From an uncultured Faecalibacterium sp. (GTDB lineage Bacteria > Bacillota > Clostridia > Oscillospirales > Ruminococcaceae): a DNA stretch of 64,000 nt. The stretch covers positions 62,001 through 126,000 of the forward strand of contig CALWZL010000002.1 in NCBI GenBank assembly GCA_944385995.1. The letters are read 5' to 3'. Every line of letters starts with the position of its first letter. The stretch's first letter is position 1. The position numbers were made by a program, and so were the translations under genes. The notes under the pieces were generated by a model. The model was not told the origin of the DNA and ran no database searches. It saw only the letters and a program-made list of their open reading frames with translations. Below, in pieces: positions 34,131-44,086 of the stretch.

Positions 34131-36518
34131 ATGGAAGCGAACCAGATCAAGAGCTGTCCGCTCTGCCGCCGGGAAGCCGTGGTGCAGGGGGACAAATACC
34201 GGATCAGCGTGTTGACGCCGCAGTTGTTCCGGCTGGAATACAATGAGGCGGGAATCTTTGAGGACCGGCCCACCCAGTGCGTCATCAACCGGGATTTCCC
34301 GGTGCCGGCCTTTGCGGTATACGACACCGAACATTCCCTCAAGATTGTCACCGAGCGGGTGGAGCTGCTGTACGACAAACAGAAATTCTCCCAGAACGGC
34401 CTGTCCCTGACCGTCAAGGCCACCAAAGATTCCCACAATGGGGTGTGGCATTACGGCGAGCCGGTGGAGGACCTGGGCGGCACCGCCCGGACCCTGGACG
34501 GGGCCGACGGCGCGGTGAAGCTGGACCACGGCGTCATCTCCCGGAGACGGTTTGCGGTGCTGGACGACAGCAAGTCCCTGCTGATCCGGGAGGACGGCTG
34601 GGTGGAACCCCGGCAGGGGGAGACGGTGGACCTGTACTTCTTTGGGTACGGCCATGACTACCAGCAGTGCCTGAAGGACTTCTACCACCTGACGGGGGAG
34701 ACCCCGCTGCTGCCCCGGTTTGCCCTGGGCAACTGGTGGAGCCGGTACCACCGCTATTCGGACCAGGAATACAAGGAGCTGATCCAGCGGTTTGAGAAGG
34801 AGCAGATTCCCTTCTCGGTGTCGGTCATCGACATGGACTGGCATCTGGTGGATGTGGACCCCAAGTATGGCAGCGGCTGGACCGGCTATACCTGGAACAA
34901 AGAGCTGTTCCCCGACCCGCCAGCCTTTATGGACTGGCTCCATCAGCACCACCTCAAGGTGACCCTGAACGTCCACCCGGCGGACGGCGTCCGGGCCTTT
35001 GAGGAGGCCTACCGCCCCATGGCCGAGGCCATGGGCCGGGACTGGCGGACCGGGGAGACCATCGAGTTCGACATCACCGACCCCAAGTTCCTCCAGGCCT
35101 ATTTTGCATGCCTCTACCATCCCCAGGAAAAAGACGGGGTGGATTTCTGGTGGCTGGACTGGCAGCAGGGCACCCAGACCAGGATTCCCGGCCTGGACCC
35201 CCTCTGGATGCTGAACCACTACCACTACCTGGACAGCATGCGGGATGGCAAGCGGGGGATCACCTTCTCCCGGTATGCCGGGGTGGGGAGCCACCGGTAT
35301 CCCATCGGTTTCTCGGGGGACACCATCGTCACCTGGGAATCCCTGGACTTCCAGCCCTATTTCACCGCCACCGCCAGCAATGTGGGCTACGGATGGTGGA
35401 GCCATGACATCGGCGGCCACATGATGGGCTACAAGGATGACGAGCTGACCACCCGGTGGGTTCAGCTGGGAGTGTTCTCTCCCATCATGCGGCTCCACAG
35501 CACCAACAGCCGCTTCAACGGCAAGGAGCCCTGGAATTACAACCTGATTTCCGAGACGGTGATGAAGCGCTATCTCCGCCTGCGCCATCAGCTGGTGCCC
35601 TACCTCTACACCATGAACTGGATTGCCAGCCGGGAGGGTCAGCCCCTGGTGCGGCCCATGTACTACCTGGAGCCCGAGCGGCAGGAGGCCTACGAGGTGC
35701 CCAACGAGTATTACTTCGGCACCCAGCTGCTGGCCTGCCCCATCACCCGGCCCATGGACAAAAAGGCCGGGGCCGCATCCTTTGCGGCCTGGCTGCCGGA
35801 GGGCCGGTGGTTTGACCTGTTCAACGGCCGGGTCTACGACGGCGGCCGGAAGCTGAACCTCTGGCGGGGCATCGAGGATATCCCGGTGCTGGCCAAAGCG
35901 GGCGCCATCCTGCCCATGGCCGCCCTGGAGCCCTACAGCAACAGCATCGACAATCCCGCCAACATGGTGGTCAAGGTGTTCCCGGGCGCAAATGGCAGCT
36001 TTGCCCTCTACGAGGACGACGGCATCAGCCAGGACCCCGGCGCCACCGCCGCCATCACCCGGATGACCTGGGATTGCCAGGGCGAGGGCCGGCTGGTGAT
36101 TGCCCCGGTGGAGGGCAACCGGGAGACGGTGCCGGCCCGGCGGACCTATCGGGTGGAATTCTGGGCGGTGGAGGACCAGAAGGTTCAGGTGCTGGTCAAT
36201 GGCCAGCTGGTGGAAGCAGAGGCCGGCTATCAGGAAAAGACCCATACCCTGACGGTGAAAGCCCCCGCCGTCACCCCGGCCGACCAGCTGGAAATCTGGT
36301 TTGGCCATCCGGTGGAAGTCCGCCCCAACGACATCAAGGAACAGATGTTCCAGCTGCTCTATAAGGCCGAGATGGCCTACAATCTCAAGGAGCAGATTTA
36401 CGGCTATCTGGACGGCGGCATGAATGCGGCCGCCCTGCTGGGCGAGCTCCAGACCATGGACCTGACCCCCGCCGTCCGCGGGATGCTGTCGGAAGTCCTG
36501 CTGGCCCAGACCCGCTGA
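34131..36518 (+). CDS. GH31 alpha-glucosidase-like enzyme, WLDWQQG type
   Basis: 795 residues, cytoplasmic. The start is the ATG at 34131, which has AAAGGA eight bases upstream; the ATG at 34101 is poorly placed. The N-terminal domain contains YDKQKFSQNGLSL. The barrel carries RFALGNWWSRYHRYSDQEY, VIDMDWH, the nucleophile in WWLDWQQGTQTR (Asp343), the acid/base in GFSGDTIVTW (Asp397), and SHDIGGHMMG. C-terminal beta-domains and a helical tail (about 735-795) follow. This GH31 branch acts on alpha-glucosides of uncertain linkage. Operator sharing with the malE-like and lacI genes places it in the alpha-glucan regulon. It is unrelated in detail to the two upstream GH31 copies. Confidence 0.88.
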   Translation: MEANQIKSCPLCRREAVVQGDKYRISVLTPQLFRLEYNEAGIFEDRPTQCVINRDFPVPAFAVYDTEHSLKIVTERVELLYDKQKFSQNGLSLTVKATKDSHNGVWHYGEPVEDLGGTARTLDGADGAVKLDHGVISRRRFAVLDDSKSLLIREDGWVEPRQGETVDLYFFGYGHDYQQCLKDFYHLTGETPLLPRFALGNWWSRYHRYSDQEYKELIQRFEKEQIPFSVSVIDMDWHLVDVDPKYGSGWTGYTWNKELFPDPPAFMDWLHQHHLKVTLNVHPADGVRAFEEAYRPMAEAMGRDWRTGETIEFDITDPKFLQAYFACLYHPQEKDGVDFWWLDWQQGTQTRIPGLDPLWMLNHYHYLDSMRDGKRGITFSRYAGVGSHRYPIGFSGDTIVTWESLDFQPYFTATASNVGYGWWSHDIGGHMMGYKDDELTTRWVQLGVFSPIMRLHSTNSRFNGKEPWNYNLISETVMKRYLRLRHQLVPYLYTMNWIASREGQPLVRPMYYLEPERQEAYEVPNEYYFGTQLLACPITRPMDKKAGAASFAAWLPEGRWFDLFNGRVYDGGRKLNLWRGIEDIPVLAKAGAILPMAALEPYSNSIDNPANMVVKVFPGANGSFALYEDDGISQDPGATAAITRMTWDCQGEGRLVIAPVEGNRETVPARRTYRVEFWAVEDQKVQVLVNGQLVEAEAGYQEKTHTLTVKAPAVTPADQLEIWFGHPVEVRPNDIKEQMFQLLYKAEMAYNLKEQIYGYLDGGMNAAALLGELQTMDLTPAVRGMLSEVLLAQTR

Positions 36519-36532
36519 ACAGAATCAAAAGC

Positions 36533-36580
36533 AAACAGCCGAAGGACGGCGGAACCATTCCGCAGCCCTTCGGCTGTTTT
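36533..36580. terminator. bidirectional terminator between convergent GH31 and GH13 genes
   Basis: AAACAGCCGAAGG...CCTTCGGCTGTTTT, with A and T tracts on the two sides. Confidence 0.88.
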
Positions 36581-36596
36581 GTTGTGGGAAAAGTTT

Positions 36597-38219
36597 TTAC
36601 AGATTGCGCAGCCAGAGGACGGCCTCCCAGGGGCGGAGGATTCCGTCCTGAGGCGTGCCCTGGGTGGCCAGCAGGGGAGTGCAGCCGGCGAAGGCCGCGG
36701 GCAGGTCAAAGGCGGCCTCCTGGCCGCTGAGGTTGACGGCGGCCAGCAGCTCCTGTCCGGCCCCCCGGCGCAGGTAGGCAAAGACCTGTCCGTCCTCGGG
36801 GCACAGGAGGGTGAAATCTCCCTCCACAAAGACCGGGTATTCCTTCCGCAGGGCGATCAGCTTCTGGTAAGTGTAAAAGACCGAGTCGGGGTCGGCCAGA
36901 GCGGCCTCAGCGTTGATGGCGGTGTGGTTGGGATTGACTTTCATCCAGGGGGTGCCGGTGGTAAAGCCGGCGTTGGGCCCGGCGGTCCACTGCATGGGGG
37001 TGCGGGCGTTGTCCCGCATCATCCGGTGGATGTGGGCCATGGCCAGCTCTTCCGGCTCCCCCTTGGCGATCAGCTCATGGTAGGCGTTGATGCTCTCCAG
37101 GTCCCGCAGGTCCTCCAGGGGGAAGTCCACGTTGGTCATCCCCAGTTCCTCCCCCTGGTAGATGTAGGGGGTGCCCTGGAGCCCATGGAGGGCCACCGCC
37201 AGCGCCTTGGCCGAGTCCACCCGATGGGCGCCGTCGTCGCCCCAGCGGCTGACGATCCGGGGCAGATCGTGGTTGTTCCAGAACAGGCTGTTCCAGCCGC
37301 AGCCGTGCAGCCCCTGCTGCCAGCGGGCAATGCTCTGTTTCAGCTGGGGCAGGGAGAAGGCTTTGGGTTCCCACTTGGAAGAGCCGTGGTCCAGCACCAT
37401 CTGCTCAAACTGGAACACCATGCTGAACACGCTGCCGTCGGGGGCGCTGTACTGCCGGGCCCGGGGGATGTCGGCGCCCCAGGCCTCGCCCACCGTCACC
37501 AGGTTGGCGCCGTTCCAGGTCTCCCGGTTCAGCTCCCGCAGAAACTCCATCAGATGGGGGCCGTTGACGGTGATTTTGCGGTCGGGCTCCTTGGCCACCT
37601 GGTCGATGACATCCAGCCGGAAGCCCTCCACCCCTTCCGCCATCCAGAACCGGATCATCCGGTACAGCTCCTGCCGAACGGCGGGGTTGAACCAGTTCAG
37701 GTCGGGCTGCTGGGGGGCAAACTGGTGGAAATAATACTGTCCCACCGCCGGCACATAGGTCCAGGCAGGCCCGCCAAAGGCGGCCCGCATCTCGTTGGGC
37801 AGGACCCCCGGCTCGCCGTCCCGCCAGACGTAGTAGTCGTGGCAGGGGTTGTCCCGGCTCTCGCAGGCAGCCCGGAACCAGCGGTGCTGATCGCTGGTGT
37901 GGTTGAGGACCAGATCCAGCAGAATCCCGATGCCGCGGGCTTTCGCCTCCCGAATCAGGGCGCGCATATCTTCCAGGCTGCCGAACATGGGGTCGATGGC
38001 CTGGTAGTCGGCCACATCGTAGCCGTTGTCAGCCTGGGGCGAGGCGAACACCGGGCAGAGCCACAGGGCATCCACCCCCAGCTTTTGGAGGTAGTCCAGC
38101 CGGGACAGAATGCCGGGCAGATCGCCGATGCCGTCCCCGTTGGAGTCCTGGAAGCTCTTGGGATAGATCTGGTAGATGACGGCCTCCTTCCACCAGTCTT
38201 GTTTGGAAAAGTCAATCAT
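36597..38219 (-). CDS. GH13 oligo-1,6-glucosidase / alpha-glucosidase
   Basis: 540 residues, cytoplasmic. Opens WWKEAVIYQIYPKSFQDSNGDGIGDLPGI, as in GH13 subfamily 31 enzymes. Catalytic residues: Asp in GFRLDVID, Glu in VTVGEAWG, Asp in WNNHDLPR. LVLNHTSDQH is conserved region I. The residue after the regional GFRLDV is Ile (DVID), which in this family is usually linked with alpha-1,6 preference, so oligo-1,6-glucosidase or isomaltase is likely. Last gene of the pulA-type operon, 23 bases after the previous gene. Confidence 0.9.
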   Translation of the reverse strand: MIDFSKQDWWKEAVIYQIYPKSFQDSNGDGIGDLPGILSRLDYLQKLGVDALWLCPVFASPQADNGYDVADYQAIDPMFGSLEDMRALIREAKARGIGILLDLVLNHTSDQHRWFRAACESRDNPCHDYYVWRDGEPGVLPNEMRAAFGGPAWTYVPAVGQYYFHQFAPQQPDLNWFNPAVRQELYRMIRFWMAEGVEGFRLDVIDQVAKEPDRKITVNGPHLMEFLRELNRETWNGANLVTVGEAWGADIPRARQYSAPDGSVFSMVFQFEQMVLDHGSSKWEPKAFSLPQLKQSIARWQQGLHGCGWNSLFWNNHDLPRIVSRWGDDGAHRVDSAKALAVALHGLQGTPYIYQGEELGMTNVDFPLEDLRDLESINAYHELIAKGEPEELAMAHIHRMMRDNARTPMQWTAGPNAGFTTGTPWMKVNPNHTAINAEAALADPDSVFYTYQKLIALRKEYPVFVEGDFTLLCPEDGQVFAYLRRGAGQELLAAVNLSGQEAAFDLPAAFAGCTPLLATQGTPQDGILRPWEAVLWLRNL

Positions 38220-38242
38220 AGCAAAACCCTCTTTCGTATGGA

Positions 38243-39964
38243 TCAGGCCCGGCGGATCAGGATACCGCCCGGCGCCAGAAAACCGCTGTCCCAGCCGCGG
38301 CTGAACAGAACGTCGCCGCCCGGCCCGAGGTCCGCCGGCTGGGTGCCGGCGTTGAGGCAGATGTCCAGAGCCTCGGCCTGGCTGCCCCGGCGGTAGCGGA
38401 CCAGCCGCCCGGGGCCGGGGTCAAAGGAAATCTCCCAGCCCTGGAGAGCGGGCTCCTGCCGCCGGAGGGCGATCAAAGCCTGCAAAGTGTCGTGGCTGGC
38501 CCGGCCGGCGGGGGTGTCCAGATCCTCCCACATCATGCAGCGGCGGCAGTCGGGGTCGGGCCCGCCCTCCATCAGCAATTCGGTGCCGTAATAGATGCAG
38601 GGGCTGCCGGGCAGGGTGAAGAGGGCTGCCAGCTGCTGCCAGCAGGCCGCCTCGGAGGCGGTGCGGGTCCGCAGACGGATGGTGTCGTGAGAGTCCAGCA
38701 GGGTGAACTGTGCGGCGTCCACCTGGGGCGGACAGGACGCCAGACACCGGCCCACCTCCCAGCCGAAAGCCTCGGCGGGGAGGGTATCCTCCTCAAAGAA
38801 ATGCCGGAGGGCGCTCTGGAGGGGATAGTCCATGACGGCGTCGTACTGGTCCCCCTCCAGCCATTCCATGGAATCGTGCCAGATCTCCCCCAATAGATAG
38901 AGGTCGGGCTGGATGGCCTTGAGACGGGCGCGGAGCTTGCGGAGAAAATCATGGGAAATCTCGTTGCCCACGTCAAAGCGAATGGCGTCGATGCCATACC
39001 GCCGGACCCAGCTCTCGCACAGGCCGATGAGATATTCCTGTACCGACGGGTCGTTGGTGTTGAGCTTGGGCATTCCGCCGTGGAAGGCGAAGGAGAAATA
39101 CCGCCCGTCCCGGGTGTCGCCCTCGACGAAGGGCCATTGACGGACAAAAAACCAGTGCCAGTAAGGTGACTGGGGCCCATGCTCCACCACATCCCGCCAG
39201 GGAGCAAAGCCGGGGCCGCAGTGGTTGAAGACGGCGTCCAGCATCACCCGGATGCCGTGGTGGTGGGCGGTGCGGACCAGACGGATCAGGTCCGCCTCGG
39301 TGCCGAAATCGGGGTCAATCCGGGTGTAGTCGGTGGTGTCGTACTTGTGGATACTGGGAGAGGTGAAAAGGGGGTTGAGATAGAGGCCGGTGATGCCCAG
39401 CTGGGCCAGGTAGGGGAGCTTGGCGGTGATGCCGGCCAGGTCCCCGCCGAACCGGTCGGCGTTGGTGACGGGGCCCCGCCGCCAGGGCAGAGCGCCGGGC
39501 CGTCCGCTGCCGCCCCGGCAGAACCGGTCGGGAAAAATCTGATACCAGACGGTATGGCGGACCCATTCGGGGGGCGCGATGCAGTCGGCGGGATTCATCC
39601 AGGGCATGGTGAAGCACTGGACCCGGTTGTCCAGCTGGAGGAAGGGACGGAGCCCGTCCTCGTAGTAGTACCAGCACGTTTCCCCCTGGTGCACCGCAAA
39701 GCAGTAGCGGAGGCGGCGGTAGGGCGGACGAAGGGTGATGGTCCACAGCTGGTGGTGTTCCAGGGCAAAGGCGGGCCGCATGGGGGCCCGGCGGCCCTGC
39801 CAGGCGGTCTCGCCGCCGGCGATGCCGCCCTCATAGGGATCGGCGTAGATCAGTTCCGCAGTGTCGATGTCCCGGCCGGTCCGCAGGGTGATTTGGAGTG
39901 TTTCGGGGTCCAGGGCGCAGCACATGGGCGTCCGCGCCTGATGGTCGATGGCAGCCAGATTCAT
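38243..39964 (-). CDS. GH13 cyclomaltodextrinase / neopullulanase-like enzyme
   Basis: 573 residues. An N-terminal beta-domain (about 1-125) typical of GH13 subfamily 20 precedes VWYQIFPDRFCRG, LDAVFNHCG, the nucleophile in IDAIRFDVGNEIS, the acid/base in LLGEIWHD, and LLDSHDTIRL. It hydrolyses cyclodextrins, pullulan or malto-oligosaccharides in the cytoplasm. The start MNLAAIDHQ at 39964 has AAGGAGG upstream. The open frame continues far upstream over the debranching-enzyme gene, but that part is not this gene. Confidence 0.88.
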   Translation of the reverse strand: MNLAAIDHQARTPMCCALDPETLQITLRTGRDIDTAELIYADPYEGGIAGGETAWQGRRAPMRPAFALEHHQLWTITLRPPYRRLRYCFAVHQGETCWYYYEDGLRPFLQLDNRVQCFTMPWMNPADCIAPPEWVRHTVWYQIFPDRFCRGGSGRPGALPWRRGPVTNADRFGGDLAGITAKLPYLAQLGITGLYLNPLFTSPSIHKYDTTDYTRIDPDFGTEADLIRLVRTAHHHGIRVMLDAVFNHCGPGFAPWRDVVEHGPQSPYWHWFFVRQWPFVEGDTRDGRYFSFAFHGGMPKLNTNDPSVQEYLIGLCESWVRRYGIDAIRFDVGNEISHDFLRKLRARLKAIQPDLYLLGEIWHDSMEWLEGDQYDAVMDYPLQSALRHFFEEDTLPAEAFGWEVGRCLASCPPQVDAAQFTLLDSHDTIRLRTRTASEAACWQQLAALFTLPGSPCIYYGTELLMEGGPDPDCRRCMMWEDLDTPAGRASHDTLQALIALRRQEPALQGWEISFDPGPGRLVRYRRGSQAEALDICLNAGTQPADLGPGGDVLFSRGWDSGFLAPGGILIRRA

Positions 39965-40007
39965 AGATGGCTTTGCCTCCTTGTTTTGATAGAAATACGC
40001 CCTTAGT

Positions 40008-41987
40008 TTACTCCTGTGCCCAGCCGTTGTCCAGTCCCGCCGCGGCAGGACGCTCCAGAGCCTCACAGACCCGCAGCAGTTCGCCCACGCTCCAGGCCTG
40101 GGCAAAGCATCCGCGGGAGGGACCCGGCACGGCGCCGTCGTAAATTTCGGGCAGCTGGCCCAGGCACCCCTCCCGCAGGGCGGGAAGGAGGGCGTCCAGG
40201 TCCTGGGAGACCCGGCGGATGGTCTCAACGCTGAAATCTCCCAGCCGCAGCTCGGCCAGGTAATACCCGCCCAGGGGGAAGGGCCAGACGGTACCCTGGT
40301 GATAGGCCAGATCCCGGACCTTCTGGGGTCCGCCGTAGGTGGGGTGGAAATCGGGGTCATCGGGGGAGAGGGTCCGCAGGCCGCAGGGGGTCCAGAGGGC
40401 CCGGCGGACGCTTTGCACCACCCCGGCGGCCTGGGAGCGGGTCAGAGGGGTGAAGGGCATGGACACCGCCCAAATCTGGTTGCAGCGCAGCTGGGTGTCG
40501 GCGGCAGAGGGGATATCTCCGATGACATCCCGCAGGCGGTTTTCTTCCGGCATCCAGAAGGCCCGGCGGAAACGCTCCCCGGCCTGGTCGGCCAGGGCGT
40601 CATAGGGTGCGCCGTCGGCGCCGGACAGGGGCGCCAGCCGGGCCATGATCCGCAGAGCGTTGTACCAGTAGGCGTTGACTTCCACCGGCTTGCCGTGGCG
40701 GGGAGTGGGAAGGATGTCCCCAATCCGCACGTCCATCCAGGTCACCTGGTCCAGCCCCTGGCCGGCACAGAGGAGGCCGTCGGCGTCCTTGTGGATGCCG
40801 TGGAGAGTGCCTTCCTGATAGGATTGGATGATGCGGACGGCGCAGGGCCAGACTTCCCGGATGAAGTCGTCGTCCCCGGTGCGGGCGCGGTAGAGCCAAA
40901 GGCAATTGATGAACAGAAGGGCGGCGTCCACCGTGTTGTAGTGGGGCGGGGCGTCCTGGTCGGGAAAGAGATTGGGCAGGAGGCCGTCCCGCTCGTTTTC
41001 GGCGAAGGTCCGAAGGATGCTCCGGGCGTCCTCATAGCGGCCGGTGGTGAGGGTGCAGCCGGGCAGGGCAATCATGGTATCCCGGCCCCAGTCGGTGAAG
41101 AAGGGGTAACCGGCGATGATGGTTTTCCCGCCGGTGGAAGCCCGGTCCACCACAAAGGCGTCGGCGGCCGCCGAGAGGGCTTTGCCCAGCGGGCTGTGGA
41201 GCCCGGCGGCCGCGGCCTGCATCCGGCGGCGGTGGGCCTGGCCCGAGAGAACCGTGTCGGCCTTGGGGAGATGGGGTTCGGTGCCCAGGACCATGGCCGC
41301 CTCCAGGGTCTGGCCGGGGGCCGCCTCAAAGACAAAGCGGCCGGCGGCTGCGCACAGGCCGGTGGGGGTCCGTCCATCGGGTGCGTCCTGGCGGAAGAAC
41401 AGGGTCTCGAACCGGGTGGCGTCCAGGGCCTCGGCCCGGCCGTTTTCCAGCTGATAATAGAGGCTCATTTGGCCGCTGGAAATCCGTCCCTCCTGCCAGT
41501 CAAACCGGCGGCGCCGGGTCAGACGGCCGCCCTTGGGGACAAACCGGAGCCAGGGGGTGACAGTCAGGGTGCAGGGGAGGGCCGAGCCGTTCTCGATGGT
41601 GTACCGGACCGCCGCCGTGTTGGCACCGTACTGGACGGCCACCCGGCGGGTGACCCGGATCCCGCCGGTCTCGTAGACCCAGCGGGGGCCCTCGGCGTCC
41701 AACAGGATCAGATGCCGCCATCCGTCCTCGCCGGGTGCGCCGGCCTTGTCCTGGGTGGAGAGCCAGGCGGACCTTTCGCCGGCGGACAGCTGTTCGGACA
41801 GCCGGTGGACCAGGTCAAACCGGGCGGTGGGGGCCCGCAGGCAGGCCATCAGAAGGGCGTGGTCGTTGCGGGTGGCCGAGAAGGCCGTCGACAGGGAGCA
41901 GTAGCCCCCCAGGCCGTTGGCCAGAAGAAAGCAGTTTTGTTGTGCAGAGGCGCCGGCAAAGTCCTGCCGGCCAAAGAGATCATCCAT
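40008..41987 (-). CDS. amylo-alpha-1,6-glucosidase (glycogen debranching enzyme family)
   Basis: About 659 residues. The N-terminal domain opens NCFLLANGLGGYCSLSTAFSATRNDHALL, the usual GDE N-terminus. The C-terminal (alpha/alpha)6 barrel contains IAGYPFFTDWGRDTMIALPG, ENERDGLLPNLFPDQDAPPHYNTVDAALLFI, VTWMDVRIGD, VEVNAYWYNAL and YHQGTVWPFPLG. It removes alpha-1,6 branch stubs from glycogen or limit dextrins. GGAG lies three bases before the ATG at 41993 and nine before the ATG at 41987; the latter spacing is better. It follows pulA directly. Confidence 0.9.
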   Translation of the reverse strand: MDDLFGRQDFAGASAQQNCFLLANGLGGYCSLSTAFSATRNDHALLMACLRAPTARFDLVHRLSEQLSAGERSAWLSTQDKAGAPGEDGWRHLILLDAEGPRWVYETGGIRVTRRVAVQYGANTAAVRYTIENGSALPCTLTVTPWLRFVPKGGRLTRRRRFDWQEGRISSGQMSLYYQLENGRAEALDATRFETLFFRQDAPDGRTPTGLCAAAGRFVFEAAPGQTLEAAMVLGTEPHLPKADTVLSGQAHRRRMQAAAAGLHSPLGKALSAAADAFVVDRASTGGKTIIAGYPFFTDWGRDTMIALPGCTLTTGRYEDARSILRTFAENERDGLLPNLFPDQDAPPHYNTVDAALLFINCLWLYRARTGDDDFIREVWPCAVRIIQSYQEGTLHGIHKDADGLLCAGQGLDQVTWMDVRIGDILPTPRHGKPVEVNAYWYNALRIMARLAPLSGADGAPYDALADQAGERFRRAFWMPEENRLRDVIGDIPSAADTQLRCNQIWAVSMPFTPLTRSQAAGVVQSVRRALWTPCGLRTLSPDDPDFHPTYGGPQKVRDLAYHQGTVWPFPLGGYYLAELRLGDFSVETIRRVSQDLDALLPALREGCLGQLPEIYDGAVPGPSRGCFAQAWSVGELLRVCEALERPAAAGLDNGWAQE

Positions 41988-42000
41988 ACGCATACGCTCC

Positions 42001-43986
42001 TTATTGCAGGGATACCCGCCCCAGAATCAGGGCGCCGTCGGGGGCCATGTCGGCCATCCCGTCCAGAAAGACCGGGTGGTCGTCCTGCCAGTGGGTACTG
42101 CTGTCGGCGTCGGCCAGCAGCTGCCACCGGCCGGCGGGGAGGGCGGTGGGGCGGATGCTGCCGGCCACATTGTAGAACAGCAGGAGCTGATCCCAGGGGC
42201 TGACGCCGCCCCGGTTGTCCAGCAGGAAAGCCGCACAGAGGCGGCTGGGACGCCAGGAAGCCAGCAGCCGCTGACGGGCTGTCTCGCTCTTGTCGCAGAG
42301 GGCGGGAAGCTGTTTCCGCAGGGCCATCAGGCCGCGGTAGTATTCCATCAGCTGCCGCCAGGGATCGGACCAGGCCCGGGACCAGTCCAGCTGATTGAGG
42401 GCGGCGGAGGCGTTGAAGCTGTCCTGGAGCCCCTGTTTGGTGCGGCCGAACTCCTCGCCCGACAGCAAAAACAGGTGTCCCTGACAGCCGAAACAGAAGG
42501 CCGCCGCCAGCCGGTTGGCCCGCAGGACCGCAGGGGTGGGGGTGTCAAAACTGCGGGAGGGGTCCATGGTGATGACCAGCTTGTCCCAGAGGGTCCAGTC
42601 GTCGTGGCTGGAAAGGTAACTGATGGTCTGGGAAGGGGCCCGCACCGCAAACCGTCCCCCCTTGACCCCGGCCCAGCCGGTGATGGCGGCGCTGAGATCG
42701 GCCAGCCGGGCCGAGCCGCCGTTGACAAAGCCGGGACGCTCGGCGTGGAGGATATGGCCCTTGACCAGGTCCCGGGTGGCGTCGCAGAAGGCGCCGATGT
42801 TTTCGTCCAGGGTGGGCAGGGCCCGCTTGCCGGCGGGCACCGCCTTCCGGTGCATGGGGCTGCGGCCGGCGCTCCAGGGCTCGCCGAACAGCAGCTTTTC
42901 CCCGCGGCCGTATTCCGCGTCCAGGGCGGCCCGAATCCGCTCCATCAGGCCGGTGTCCAGCAGGCCCATCAGGTCGAACCGGAAGCCGTCCATGTGGTAT
43001 TCCCGGGCCCAGTACAGCACCGATTCCAGAATATACCGGCCGCACATGCTCCGCTCGCTGGCCAGGTCGTTGCCGCAGCCCGAGCCGGCGGCAGGGGTGC
43101 CGTCGGGGTTCTGGCGGTAAAAATACCAGGGCTCGGTCCGCCACAGCCAGGAATCCAGCTGATAGGTGTGGTTGTAGACCACATCCATGATGACCCGGAA
43201 TCCGTTGCGGTGAAGGGCCTGGACCACCTCCTTCAGTTCCCGGATGCGGACCGCGCCGTCGTCGGCGTTGGAGGCGTAGCTGCCGTCGGGGATGTTGTAG
43301 TTGACCGGGTCATAGCCCCAGTTGAAGGCGTCGGGGTCGTTTTCGGGCACCGAACCGTAGTCGAACACCGGCATCAGCTGGACATGGGTGACCCCCAGCC
43401 GCTTGAGATAGTCCAGACAGGTGGGATGAATCCCGTCGTTGTCCAGGGTGGTGCCGGTGAGGGTCAGGGCTTTGTATTTGCCCCGCAGCCCGTCGGGCAC
43501 CCCGCTGTGAACGTCGTGGGAAAAGTCCTTGACGTGGACCTCCCAGATGATGTCCTCGGGCCCCCGGGCCGGCGGGGCGTCCTGGGCCCAGCCGGCGGGA
43601 TCGGTCCGGCTCAGATCAATCACCATGCTGCGGACGCCGTCCCGGCCGCAGGCCCGGGCCCAGGGGTCCGCCGTATGGCGGGTGACACCCTCACTGTCGG
43701 TGACGGTGTAGTCGTAATAGCGGCCGTCCAGATTGCCCTCCACCTCGGTTTGCCAGACGCCCCGTTCCCCACGGACCAGGTCGATCATCAGGAAACTTTC
43801 GCCGTCGGTGCCGTCATCATAGAGGAAAAGGGTGACCTTGCGGGCAGTGGGCGCCCAGAGGAAAAAAGAGGTGGACTGGGGTGTCCAGAGGGCGCCCAGG
43901 GGGGCGTCGGTGTGAAATTGCATTTCAAAGGCTTTCGAGTCGTAGAGTTTGCGGCGAAGGGCCGCAGGTTGGGTTGCAATTTGCAT
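42001..43986 (-). CDS. pulA: type I pullulanase (GH13 subfamily 14)
   Basis: 661 residues, no signal peptide, so intracellular. A CBM48-like domain (about 20-115; FFLWAPTARKVTLFLYDDG) precedes the pullulanase signature FNWGYDPVNYNIPDGSYAS. Catalytic residues lie in GFRFDLMGL (nucleophile), LLFGEPWS (acid/base) and YLSSHDDWTLWD. It cuts alpha-1,6 branches in imported dextrins. First gene of the pulA / debranching enzyme / cyclomaltodextrinase / oligo-1,6-glucosidase operon on the minus strand; a terminator separates it from the ABC transporter genes. Confidence 0.93.
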   Translation of the reverse strand: MQIATQPAALRRKLYDSKAFEMQFHTDAPLGALWTPQSTSFFLWAPTARKVTLFLYDDGTDGESFLMIDLVRGERGVWQTEVEGNLDGRYYDYTVTDSEGVTRHTADPWARACGRDGVRSMVIDLSRTDPAGWAQDAPPARGPEDIIWEVHVKDFSHDVHSGVPDGLRGKYKALTLTGTTLDNDGIHPTCLDYLKRLGVTHVQLMPVFDYGSVPENDPDAFNWGYDPVNYNIPDGSYASNADDGAVRIRELKEVVQALHRNGFRVIMDVVYNHTYQLDSWLWRTEPWYFYRQNPDGTPAAGSGCGNDLASERSMCGRYILESVLYWAREYHMDGFRFDLMGLLDTGLMERIRAALDAEYGRGEKLLFGEPWSAGRSPMHRKAVPAGKRALPTLDENIGAFCDATRDLVKGHILHAERPGFVNGGSARLADLSAAITGWAGVKGGRFAVRAPSQTISYLSSHDDWTLWDKLVITMDPSRSFDTPTPAVLRANRLAAAFCFGCQGHLFLLSGEEFGRTKQGLQDSFNASAALNQLDWSRAWSDPWRQLMEYYRGLMALRKQLPALCDKSETARQRLLASWRPSRLCAAFLLDNRGGVSPWDQLLLFYNVAGSIRPTALPAGRWQLLADADSSTHWQDDHPVFLDGMADMAPDGALILGRVSLQ

Positions 43987-44006
43987 GGAAACTCCTTTGA
44001 TCGGTG

Positions 44007-44047
44007 AAAAAGGGCAGCCGCCGCCAGATGAATGGTCTGACGGCTGC
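44007..44047 (-). terminator. terminator after the maltose-type transporter genes
   Basis: On the minus strand GCAGCCGTCAGA...TCTGGCGGCGGCTGC, then CCTTTTT. Confidence 0.75.
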
Positions 44048-44086
44048 TGCGCACACGGGAGAAAATCTTCTCAGAGAATACCGAAA

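Noticed and set aside
38243..40360. Longer version of the cyclomaltodextrinase gene
   Set aside because: The upstream part overlaps the debranching-enzyme gene in another frame; AAGGAGG marks the start at 39964.
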